Shown here piece after piece: positions 44,814 through 55,578 of a DNA stretch of 64,000 nt. Under the pieces are notes generated by a model, which saw only the letters and a list, made by a program, of their open reading frames with translations, ran no database searches and was not told the origin of the DNA. How positions within the stretch are numbered: the stretch's first letter is position 1; each line of letters begins with the position of its first letter. A program made the translations under genes and the position numbers. This DNA is from Vermamoeba vermiformis (Eukaryota > Tubulinea > Echinamoebida): positions 1 through 64,000 of the forward strand of contig JBEWZL010000191.1 of NCBI GenBank assembly GCA_045837725.1, given 5' to 3'.

Positions 44814-47800
44814 ATGGATACACAAGTGGAGATTTTAGACCATTCAAAATCTACAAAACGAGATGAAGTAAATCCGTTTGCTAATGGAGAATCAAAAAAT
44901 ACCAAGTAAGAATAACATATTTACACTAATTTAACAAATAATATTACCGAGCCGGATTTATTATAATTCAATTAAATTGGATCGGTTCGAGATCTTTTAC
45001 TACAAGATCGGCAAAATTTGTTAACGCAATATACAACATTAATAGCATAAAAATCGATCCATATTCACGATCATTAATAGTTTTATCATGATGCGCATAT
45101 TATAAAGCGAATCGTTTGCAGTTTTTAAAGTTATGAAATTTCAAACCGATTAATACGTTTTACGGTAGCCTTTAATCAATTAAATATTTATATATTACTA
45201 TACGTATTCTTTAAGATCGATACCGGGTATTAAAGGCTATTTTTTTTAAAATAAAATGAATTGCAATTCAATACACGAAAATTTCAGTTCCAATAATGAT
45301 TACAATTTTTAAATTCGGCATTACGATATGTAATTTTATAATACTATATTTGCCCTATAATATACTAACCGAATCATTAATACAGAAAATCCTCCAAGAC
45401 AACAACGAAAAAACGGAACACAAAAAAATCAGATGCGGAGACTACGGACAACGGAAATTCAGAACATTCCCCTCAAGCAACTACAAGCAGCAGTTCTAAA
45501 AAAAGGAAAGGCAGTACAGTAGAAAACCACGTGGTCAAAAAGCAAAAGACCAAAAATGGAAATGACCATTCAGTGAACGAGTCGGGAGATGACGACGTGA
45601 TCACAAATGGTGACAGCAATGCGCCTTCATCTCCTAGAGCATCGGAACGTGAAGCTGCATCAGAAATTGATGAAAGTTCTACAGTTTCGGTTAACGAGAA
45701 AAAGAAATCCACATCCAAAACCAAGTCGAGCTCCAAGCAGGCAGAGAATCATCGTATCGTCGATGAAAGTTCAAATATGACCAATCACACGGAAGATGAA
45801 GAAGCAATCGATATTGAGGGGACAGATCCGCCTGTCAAACCCTCGTCCAAGAAAAAGAAGCCGGCGACTACTTCCTCTTCGAAGAAAAAGTCAACAACAA
45901 CGGCCAAATCGTCCTCTTCGTCCTCAAAGAAGAAGAAATCGAGCTCAAGCAAGACTAAGAACGAAGAAGAACGTATTGATATTGATGAAGTGTCAAAATC
46001 TGAAACGGATCTAAATTCAAGTCCGTTGAAGGAAGAGCCGAAACATAGCGATAAATCGACCAATCACGTCAAAGACGAGCCGAGCACTAACGGCAATGAT
46101 GAAGCAGATGCCAAGAGCGAGCGAGACGACAAGTCAGACATCATTGAAGTGAAGCTGAACGACGAGCCAATTACCGTTGATGAAGCGGAGAAAGACGTTA
46201 AAGCCGAAGACGAGGACAGTAGCAAAAGAATTGTCATTAACGACGGATCCACTGATGATAACAGCAATGCCAATGAAGCCAAGAATAGCGACGATGATAT
46301 TGCGTTAATGGAAATTGATGACCCTGAACCGACCAATCACAGCTGCAATGCAAATCACGTGGATGAGAAAGACAGCGCGATAGATGATATTAAAAGTAAT
46401 TCTGATAGTAATAATCATGTTCTTACCGTTCCAGTCAGTATCCGATCTGAAGAACAAAAACAAAAAGAAGTATACTACGAAGACTAAGACGAAAAAAGCA
46501 TCGACAAAGAAGAATTCAAAATCTGGCGGAAGAAACTCCGACGAACATAAGAGTGAAGGGTATCTTGTGGATTCCGATTTGGACTCAGAGTATTTAGTAC
46601 CTTTTAAAACGTTTTAATTCCTTACCTTTTTGTAGATCCTCTCCTGAACGAATCGAACAAAAGCAACAAGAGCTTGAAAAGTTGAAAAAATACAAAGAAG
46701 CAATGCACAATTTTAATGACCAGGCCAAGACGAATCCGTTTTGTGTCACAGTTTTATCCGTTTTTGTGGAAGTTATGGATGAACTGTGCTTAGAGATTTG
46801 TCAAGAATTACACCGAAAAATCAAAACAGGCAACTTTTGTGTCAATTGCGATGGTAATGGTGGTACGTATACTTTTATGGAAATTTTGAAAATGAAGCAC
46901 GGAGTTTACTGATTTGACTATGATTTAGATTCGAAGGTAGAGTCTAGTGATGGTGAAAAACGACTGAAAGATAAAATTCCGTTCGTTAAATGCGATGCTG
47001 GATGTGGTCGAACAGTCGCTGCTACACGTTACGCGCCGCATCTGGAAAAATGTTTGGGACTTGGCAAGTCACGTAACAGGCGGTAAGTATTCTCATAATA
47101 CATGATATATTATCTATACTTATGTTATAATAGGCGGCCTGTTGCATTGGAAGTTGGTGTTCCGATAAAGCCGACGCGTAAGTTAGCGGATCTGGAACGA
47201 AGTTTAGTGCAGCTTGCTAACGGTTAAAATTATAGAATACTTCGATGATGAGGAGCTAGATGATGGTCAAGATGGAAATTACGAAGGTTTTGGTATGTGT
47301 TCAGATCTGAAGTGCTCGCAAACTCACTTGTCACAGGTACTCCGGATCCCAAGAAAAACAAAGTTAAGCCTCCAAGCAAGAGCAATACCAAGGCAGTCAG
47401 TTCATCGCCCCCAGCCCCAGTCACTGTAAAATCAACAGACTTGCCTCTCAACACTGTACGTAGTTTGAATGTCCTAGATCTGCTTGATCAGGATCTAACT
47501 TTATTTCAGAATCCTAAGAAGCCTTTGCCTAAGATGAAGCAAGTACGTATCATCATATAAATATGTAACGATAGACATTAATAATCGGCTTTTTGCAGAT
47601 GAATATTCAAGCGTACATGGATTCACTACGAAGGAAACCGCGTGGTCATTTAGAAAAGATACTAAAAACAGTACGTACATGTAGTGGTGTATAATATGCG
47701 TATTTAATATAGGAGCTAACAATTATATGATTATAGAAATGCGGCGTTATCTCTGTAAAAACTGGCAAAATGTGCACGAAGAGTCTACGGTGCCCGCAGC

Positions 47801-48023
47801 ATAATGATGAAATGCGCGCTCAAATCCGTTCTGTGCTGTTAGGTAGGATATTTTTTATCAATTTTATTTCGTTTGTCGGAGCTAACATGCCCCATCTACC
47901 GTAGATCCGGACTTCGCAACGGGATCTGATGTTAACTCGTCTGATATGGACATGATGGACATAACTAATGAAAATTCAAATGATAACGATGATGTAGATG
48001 ATGTAGAGTTCACGGACGATTAA
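44814..48023 (+). CDS. ATXN7L3: SAGA deubiquitinase-module subunit (ATXN7L3/Sgf11 + SCA7)
   Basis: Exon 1 (44814-44905) is followed by a 480-nt intron, then a long Lys/Ser/Asp/Glu-rich disordered region (about 330 residues). The ordered part begins KYKEAMHNFNDQAKTNPFCV, a helix like the Sgf11 N-terminus; then the Sgf11 zinc finger VKCDAGCGRTVAATRYAPHL followed by EKCLG; and last the SCA7 zinc-binding domain KCGVISVKTGKMCTKSLRCP followed by QHNDEMR. Sgf11 finger plus SCA7 is the metazoan ATXN7L3 plan; the protein would anchor the Ubp8/USP22 deubiquitinase to nucleosomes for H2B deubiquitination. The long disordered N-terminus is unusual. At 46435-46485 the frame moves +1 with no normal intron; a 19-nt GTCAGT...GAAG intron, an indel or recoding are possible. 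Confidence 0.87.
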
Positions 48024-48338
48024 CAAGTAATGTAACGCGGATGTGATGAAAAACACTAATGAAACAAAAAATGAAATAAAGCTTTGTACATAGTTTCGAA
48101 CTACATATTGATCTTATATGGTCATATTTCAGCTATTTATTCCTTTGTCCTCCCATTTTCAAGTTCTCGGAGGTAAAAGAAGATCCTTTCGAATTTTCGT
48201 GCTTTCGTTACGAAAAAAAACCACGCAAGAAGTTGGTTTCTTATTTTTATTCTGTATATAAAGCACAACATACGTGCGATTTTGTTTATATTTGTATTTC
48301 GAGCGGAGATGAGCCAGTAGACGAAAAGAATAGTGTAA
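48024..48338. other. Intergenic, no gene seen
   Basis: 315 bp between the ATXN7L3-like gene and the VTT gene, both plus strand. Contains AAATAAAG near 48072 as a likely poly(A) signal. A minus-strand frame across it runs into the next gene and is a shadow. Confidence 0.4.
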
Positions 48339-49863
48339 ATGATAGATCGGATTAAGAAGTTAGTCAAATCCAAAAATGTTGGCATCAGCGCAGCTTTATT
48401 TTTATCAGCAGCCTTAGTATTAGTAGTATTCCCTCGATCGGAATTATTCAGCAAAGTGTTAGCTTTGATAGTGGATTTAGGACCAGTATGGGGCTCTCTG
48501 CTTTACATTGTATTATATATTTTCTTTATGGTCTGTTTATTGCCTGTAGCATTATTATGCATTGTTGGAGGCTTTATGAATGGAATTCTTGTTGGAACGT
48601 TACTTTCGTGGATCGGCGCTTCGGTTGGTGCAGTCTGCTGTTTCTTTTTAGGCCGAAAAGGTAATAGTAGCAATATATATATTATTTACTCTAATATGCC
48701 GAATTAATTAATTTACTTAAATAATTACAATTTAGACAATCTTTTTTTGATCAAGATTTTTACATTGCTCTTTAGGTAAAATCTGCATTATATAGTGCCC
48801 TATAATATTATTCGATGCGTATTGATTAATAAGTTGATCGTATTAATTAAATTTGCTTAGTGATTGCGAGATCAACGATCGAAACTTTTGCTTCGGCTTA
48901 TCCAATTTTGGCTGCGACATTAAGCGCGATCTCAAATCATGATGGATGGAAAATGGTAATTATAAATATATTATACCGAGCATTACTTTATCGATCGTAT
49001 CAAAACCTCGTGCGATCGAAAAATTATTTAACGAGACACATCCGTCAAACCATTTTTCGTGCATAATATATATTAATATTACCATATTAGGTATTGCTAT
49101 TAAGGTTATCGCCTTTGACGCCGTATGCTGTCTTGAGTTATTTATTATCGACAACCAAAATACGTAAGTTACCAAGCGCCCCCTGATTTACTAAACAATT
49201 TTATCAATTTTATTCTTAGAATAATTTATTATAATTTTTTTATTCGTTTAGAGCGTACTGGATAGTTCAGATCCTAATTTTTTATTTTTAGAGTTTAAGA
49301 CGTACATCACGTGGTCGTCATTAGGAGTCATTCCTGGATTATTTTTATATGCCTATTTAGGCACTGCCGCAAAGAGCTTTTCAGGTACGCAATTTTTTTC
49401 TTGGCCAGATCCAGCAAACTTTAAAAAAGATAATATCTCCTTTTTTGTTCCTATTATCCTAATCGCTTATTTAATACGATTAATATCACTACGGAGATAT
49501 TATATGCAATTTAAATATTAAATGGATTTATTAGATTATTTTTGTTAATTTTTTCTGACGGATCTGTTCTTTTTAGAAATTTTCTCTGGCAAGAACGATG
49601 ATGCAACGAAGACAGTAGTATTATCAGTATCATTAGTGATTACTATAGCCGTAGTCGTAGTGTTGAGTGTAGTCGCATCACGTGCTATTAAGAAGGAAAT
49701 GAAAAAGCCGAAAGAGACTGGCGGAATTTTGTTGGATCCGAGCGTAGAATTGAATCAATTGGCTGAATCGAAGTTAGGCGATAGTAATAGCGAGAGTGGT
49801 ATCGATAATGAAAGGCAGTATAATAACGACAAACCTCTGTTAATAGATCCGCAACAAGTGTGA
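48339..49863 (+). CDS. VTT-domain membrane protein (TVP38/TMEM64 family)
   Basis: Starts MIDRIKKLVKSKNVGISA. Hydrophobic helices ISAALFLSAALVLVVF and GSLLYIVLYIFFMVCLLPVA lead to the family core: VGGFMNGILVGTLLSWIGAS followed by VGAVCCFFLGRK, then LLLRLSPLTPYAVLSYLLST, the re-entrant region with conserved Arg and Pro residues. A last helix (VVLSVSLVITIAVVVVLSVV) precedes an acidic Asn/Ser-rich cytosolic tail. VTT proteins (VMP1, TMEM41B, TMEM64) sit in ER/Golgi and several scramble lipids. About five exons; introns at 48660-48860 and 48957-49090 are AT-rich. Subfamily assignment to TMEM64/TVP38 is by motif likeness. Confidence 0.82.
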
Positions 49864-50097
49864 AAAAAAATTTGTTCAATAAAATATCAAACAATAACCA
49901 ACGTTCGTATGAGAGGACAATACACGTATCGACCTGCTTAAGATCATTACCAAATAAGGACGTTATTGCCTTTTATGGTAGATTGAAAAATGCTCGTGAA
50001 AATTAGAGGTCGAACAAATGAAATTTATTTTTCTTTCTACACGAACGATTCTACACTAATAGCACCAATAGTTATATAATAGTATATTTAATTAATT

Positions 50098-50631
50098 ATG
50101 GAGCTATTTGTTAAGACGCAAACGGGCAAGACTTTGTATGTTGAATTGGAACCTAATAGTACTCTCGTCGATCTCAAAGAAAAGGTACGTAAAATAACGA
50201 AAAAAAGTATTAAAATTATTCATACAATAGCGAGCTTATTGCTAATGTTTTAACCGTAGATCTTGGACAAAGAAGGTGTTCCAATGTACCAACAGACTTA
50301 TATGTTCGCAGGACGACAATTATTTGCAGGAAAAACACTTGCCGAACAAGGAGTTCAAAACGGATCCAATTTACAAATTGTTCATCGGTTAAGATCTGAC
50401 GAGCCGGTAGCGATTAGGCTAAAAAAAGAAGAGGGAAGCTTGACTGACGAATATAAAGCTCAATTTTCTCTTACTATACCAGAATTTAAGAAGATGATTG
50501 GAGAAAAAGAAGGAGTTTCCTCGGATAAAGTAATTTTGAAATTGCAAGACCGCGTGATCTTGGATGAAAGTTTTGTAGGCGATTATTATCCGAATACTGT
50601 AGGCTATTTAAGTTTATTGATAGATAAGTAA
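50098..50631 (+). CDS. Two-domain ubiquitin-like protein
   Basis: Two exons, 50098-50185 and about 50261-50631. Domain 1 (MELFVKTQTGKTLYVELEPN, VDLKEKILDKEGVPMYQQ, AGRQLFAGKTLAEQG, LQIVHRLR) follows ubiquitin closely (MQIFVKTLTGKTITLEV). Domain 2 (VAIRLKKEEGSLTDEYKAQF, EFKKMIGEKEGVSSDKVIL) is much more divergent. Neither domain ends in a Gly-Gly, and the protein stops at LLIDK, so it cannot be processed and conjugated like polyubiquitin. It may act as a fixed two-module adaptor that binds ubiquitin receptors. Confidence 0.8.
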
Positions 50632-50797
50632 ACTGTTCTGCTATTAATAGAGATTCAACTCGAGATTTATTCGGTCTTTTCAACGACCAAAAATTACACG
50701 TCCTTCTCGGTCTTTAAAAAATTATTATTAAGCATAAACACGATACAATAAGTATATGTAGTAGGCATTCGCTGAACCAAGTTGTAAATAATCGCAG

Positions 50798-52552
50798 ATG
50801 GAGAAGACAAAGAAAGTTTATCCAACTAAAATAAGCGCTATTGTTATTGGACCCCGAAAAAGCGGGAAAAGAACACTAATTAATCGGATATTTAAATTAT
50901 TCGTTGAATCTAAGCGAGGTACATTTTAAAACAGATCTGCTAAGTTTTTAAATTTAATTATTTAATTGGTACGCGCATTTGTTATTTAATTATTAAATAA
51001 TTACACTACACTCGATATTAACATATTTTAAAATAATAGCGGCTGCTAAACCCGAGCCCGAATATGGCTACGACAGGCTATTAACAGATCTTGATAAAGA
51101 CCAAGGCGTTGATCCAGCACACGTTACAATCTATACAAAACGATATTATATATCTATCAATCACTTAGTTGGACATCGAAGATTCATTCGCTCGTTGGCA
51201 AAACAAGCTCCGGATGTGAGTTTTTCTTCAAAGTTTTTACCTCCTGGAGGGCCTTTAATTATTATAATCCTAATTTTAATTATTTAATATGATATTATGT
51301 GCCATTTTAGTCAGCCCAGCGATAGATTATCAGCCAACAAAATTAATTAATATTTTTTTTTATCGAAGGTTGCTTTTCTTGTTGTATCAGCTGTAGCAGA
51401 AGAATTCGAAGAAAATCGAAAAGATATGATCGACCAATTAAGTATTAACAGCTATTTTGGCATTAAGAGCGTGATAGTACTTGTCACAAAAACGGATCTG
51501 ATCCAGCAAGATCCGGTTCGATTTTCTGAGATTGAAACATTTATTGACCATGAAATAACATCGAAAAAGTATGTGCTTGCCGAGTACTATATACTGTATA
51601 TAATTAATTATATTTCATGCAATACAGAATGAAATTCAAGTTCGTCAAGTACGTGCCTGTCAGTGGTACCGCTTCAGGTCTGAATCTGGCTTCAAAAACA
51701 CATTTAACAGAGTGGTACACTGGTCCTGCATTTATAGACCTTCTCGATGATATTCCGCCGAGAATTAATCGCGACGAGGATCTGCCAACTCGATTTTCCG
51801 TCGAAGAAATGTACAAGATTGGTATAGAATTTTATCAATTTTATGATGTTCAGTGAACCAGAATTTAACGTGCATTTGCAGAAGGCATCGGCTACATTGG
51901 CACGGGCAGACTTTTAACGGGAAGATTGACGTCAGGGTGACCAAATTATAGTCTCGCCTGGGCAGTGGTTAACGACCCTCAAAGCGATTGAAAATCATCA
52001 CGATGAGTTGTCAGTGACTGCAGGCACGTCTATCGGTGTATATATAGCGCATTATGGCAAAGATTTGAGAAAAGGACACGTGATTGGACATCCTTATGAT
52101 TGCCCGCCAAAGTCTGTCAAAGATTTTACGGTCTTGTTATGTACGTTCATGAATTCTGAATGATATTTCCTTTTATGGTAACCTTACATCTCGCTCTTGC
52201 TAACCCTATCTTTGCAGATGTAAATAAGTTGCCTAATTTGTTCGTCGTGGATCAAGTGCTCGAGGTCAAATGTCACAATGCGCTGGTCAAATGTAAAATC
52301 GCAGAATTGATTGGCAAAGTTGATATAATGTACGGCACGACGAGCACTTTGAACGATCAAAAAGTGGAAAGCAACGGATATATCCTAGTCAAGTTTGAGG
52401 TGGTAGATCCGGTGTCCTTGGAGCTGTACGCCGATTTCAAAGATTTAGGAAAAGTCGTTATTCAAGACGGCGATGGATTGATTGCCAGTGCCATAGTCAT
52501 TAGTGTAACGAACGAAGACAAACCATTTCAAAAACAACCACCTGGAAAATAA
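50798..52552 (+). CDS. Degenerate eEF1A-like paralogue
   Basis: Follows eEF1A from end to end but with eroded GTPase motifs. G1 is GPRKSGKRTL (eEF1A GHVDSGKST). The switch/G3 region is NHLVGHRRFIRSLAKQAP (DAPGHRDFIKNM). G4 is TKTDL (NKMD). G5 is VSGTASGLNL. Domain 2 shows IEGIGYIGTGRLLTGRLTSG then DQIIVSP; domain 3 is IAELIGKVDIMYG onward. The missing G3 Asp argues against normal GTP hydrolysis. At 51932-51942 the frame shifts +1: the original frame meets TGA right after GGG, and the conserved text resumes one base later. The rest of the gene (several normal introns, long open exons) is intact, so this may be an indel in the assembly, a young pseudogene or recoding. Confidence 0.75.
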
Positions 52553-52885
52553 CCCAGACCGTCGCAGTTATTGTAAAGCAGATTCGCTTCTAACCCACAC
52601 AAACTCTATGACTTACTCGTATTATTCTAACTACGCGGCCGTAAGAATGTCTTAGACGAGAAGCCCTTTCAGAGTTGCAAAAAAGGCATCGGAGGTTTTC
52701 GGACCTGCCTACAAGTGAGGGACATAAATTTCGTTTATTTGAAGAATAAAACCCTCTTGTAACGCTTATGTACACAAAGCAATATAACCTCACATCATGA
52801 GCAACATATCACCTGATCTCTTGTTGGTTGCATAAGACTTTTTTATGTACAATAAACATCTACAAATCGATATTGCCAATTCGTT
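52553..52885. other. Convergent 3' region, no gene seen
   Basis: 333 bp between the stops of the eEF1A-like gene (+) and the sirtuin gene (-). Contains AATAAAA near 52745 and AATAAAC near 52851. No gene was identified. Confidence 0.4.
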
Positions 52886-55288
52886 TTACACATCATATTC
52901 CTTTTCTTCTTTCTCTGGTTGACCTTTATCGTGCAACGAGACCTTAATCAACTTATTCAAGAACTCTTGCATAATTTTCATATTCTTCTCGAGCTTGTCA
53001 TCCATAATCTTTTTCTCGCGTTCAGTTGTAGCGTAACCCTGCGCCTTCGCGGATGACCATTTCAGTCTCTAACTGGCCCTCGACAAAGTGCGTGATGAAT
53101 TGGACGGGTGTCAAGTCCATGTCAGGGAACTGCGTCTTGATGAGGTTAACGCCTGTGTCAATGGCGTACTTGAGTCCACCGTTCTCTTTCACTTCAATGT
53201 ACAGCTCATTGGTGCAATTCCAAACGATATTCTTCAACAACTTTTCATTGTCTAAATATCAACGGTTAATCTTATGTTTCTAAAAGCAAGAATTCGGGTT
53301 ATTTTTACGTACTAAAGATGACGCTGACGGAAGTACTGTTGTCAACTTGCATCGTGAAGATTGGCACGGACACGTTCAATGTGACGTTGGTGCATTCAAT
53401 CATCTCCAAAGTGCTCGTCAAGATACCGGCATTGATGTTCAACACGAGGTTGTCGCATCGCTCTGTGAAATTGATCAAGTTAATAAAAGTTCATCAGATC
53501 CGCCTCAAAAAAGTGACACGTGTCAAAGTGACGATTGCACGAGACTTACCAATGATGACTTTAGTGCACTTGTTGTTGATATCAAACACGGAGTTGTTGC
53601 TGTGCTTAATGTACAACAAGTCCTTGATGGTGTATCCGTCCAGCTTGATGTTTTGACCGCTCTGTTGGTCCACCAAGAACATTCCTCGGCCTGCAATCTT
53701 GTTGACAGGCACTGGAAGGGGTTGACTTGGCGCTGAAGCATTGACGGGCTTTGGAGCCACGGTCTCTTTCTTCGGTTGTTCGCGACTCTTTTTGATGTCT
53801 TCGATCTTCTGCAAGTGCATCTTTTCGATCTGTTCTTTAGTCCGCAGTTGATAGACCATGCCTGTAGGTGTGCTGACTAAGTGCTCGACATTCAGCTCTT
53901 GCAACAACAAGGTCATAAAATCATCGGTCGTGCATCGGACCAACATGGCAGCTTCAGAGTCGTCTAAGATAGGACAGTATATTAGTATATGTATTGTATT
54001 ATTATTAAGGGTCGTAGTGTCACTTACAAGGTGTCTTCTGAAGGTTCACAATGACCATTTTACCACCGTTTTTCTTGCCGTAAGTTGGCAACTCGCACGC
54101 AGGTCTGACGCGCATAGAAGTACCCATTACAATCGACAAATCAGCTGCTTTTGATTGGTTGACGGCGTTGGTGAGTTCTTTTTCGGGTAAATTCTCGCCA
54201 AAGTTAATAATGCTGTCCACTAAAATAAAAAAAGTTTAGATCAGATCCGACCCAAAATGTTAAGTAGTATAACATCGATTGCGTCAATAATATGCTTAAG
54301 TTATATTAAAAGAGTTATACATACTCAAATCACCATCGCATCCAGGCTGGGTGCATTTATTGCCAGTCACGTGATCGTGGCCATGACCTGGTCTGCAGAC
54401 ATCGTGGTCACGCAAGTACTCAGTTTTGCACTTTCTGCATCGCTCTAAGTAAGCATTGCCGTGAAGCTCTGCCAACTATAATACCAATGAGTCACATTGT
54501 TTGATTTGTAATAGCGGATCTGACATACTTTTTCACGAGGGAAGCCGGATCTCATGTGTAAGCCGTCAACGTTTGTGCTAACGATGTATTTAAGCAGACC
54601 TTGCTTTTCAAGTTGAACAAGGCTCATATGGCAGATCTGCGTATTATTAGAAATGAACTAAGCGTTTAACGGAATTTTACTTACGGTTGGATGGATTTCT
54701 TCAAGACTTTTAGTAAAATGCGGTTTAAGACCTTGTGCAGCCAATGTCCATACTCCATTAGGACCTCTATAATCAGGCAAGCTCGTGGATGTTGAAACAC
54801 CAGCGCCTGTGTAAACTACAACGTGTTTGGCCGCGCGGATCAGCTCAGCAAGTTCTTTGACCTAATAAAAATTTGCAAAAATCAGATTATGGCTCTATTA
54901 TACTTAGTGATGCTAAAATGTCATTCGAATGCGAATTAACAATATTTCTCCATTTTTGTACGATTTTTCAATTTCGCTCGTAAATTCAATCTGCCCAAGA
55001 CGCACCTTTTTATAAAGAACAGAAGGCTCATCGAAATATTCTGTAATATCTTCATCAGGGCCAATTGCATATCGGCCGCCAGGAGCTGGAGGAGTTACGG
55101 ATACGCTGTGTCGCACGACCTAACAGAATTCGGTTAGTGTGCAGCTTAAACATTACAACCAATAATCAACAGTACTTCAAAGTGAATAAATTATGAATGT
55201 TTAAATTGCGATATCTTACTGTCTGGGTTGGCTTCAGCTTGTCTTTCTGAAATCCAACAAGCTCGCTAAACAAACCGTCTTTTTCCAT
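52886..55288 (-). CDS. SIRT6-type sirtuin fused to a CAP-like beta-helix (CARP) domain
   Basis: NAD-dependent deacylase domain of SIRT6/7 class: [20 protein letters not shown] followed by [24 protein letters not shown] followed by MRSGFPREK, catalytic His in [23 protein letters not shown] and [11 protein letters not shown]. The zinc site has CRKC and a distal Cys pair with a His-rich insert between ([13 protein letters not shown]). After the fold come a Lys-rich linker (about 53740-53870) and a repetitive beta-strand domain: [57 protein letters not shown], as in the C-terminal domain of cyclase-associated protein. Normal exon joins link the two. Near 53035 the frame shifts +1 (GGCGCAGGGTTACGC); downstream text ([20 protein letters not shown]) stays open to TAA at 52886. 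Confidence 0.85.
53514..53525. repeat. Intronic palindrome TGACACGTGTCA
   Basis: Exact 12-bp palindrome in an intron of the sirtuin gene, separating strands of the beta-helix domain. A CAGATCCG word (53495-53502) lies 11 bp before it in the same intron. Confidence 0.8.
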
Positions 55289-55578
55289 TTTTTATTGTTG
55301 TGTGGTTATCTTATGGTAGTGAATGTTGAATAGTAAAGATCTTCGTAATTTTAAATAGAGGTAAAAAAAGCTTTTTTCGATTAATTTCTGCGAAATTCAC
55401 TTTTGTACAGGCTACGCAAATGGGAGCCGTTAGCCTTATTTCATTGAAACTATGATGACAGCACATCTAGCGAAACAGAAATTGTGAACGGGCGGTCTCA
55501 AGGTAGAATTTTCTTTTACTTACAGATCTTCCCTGATCTTTGTCTGCTAATTACAAAATTGACAATAGTACTACCAAA

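Noticed and set aside
48137-48454. Minus-strand 105-codon frame with hydrophobic stretches
   Set aside because: It overlaps the start of the VTT gene on the other strand and looks like its antisense shadow.
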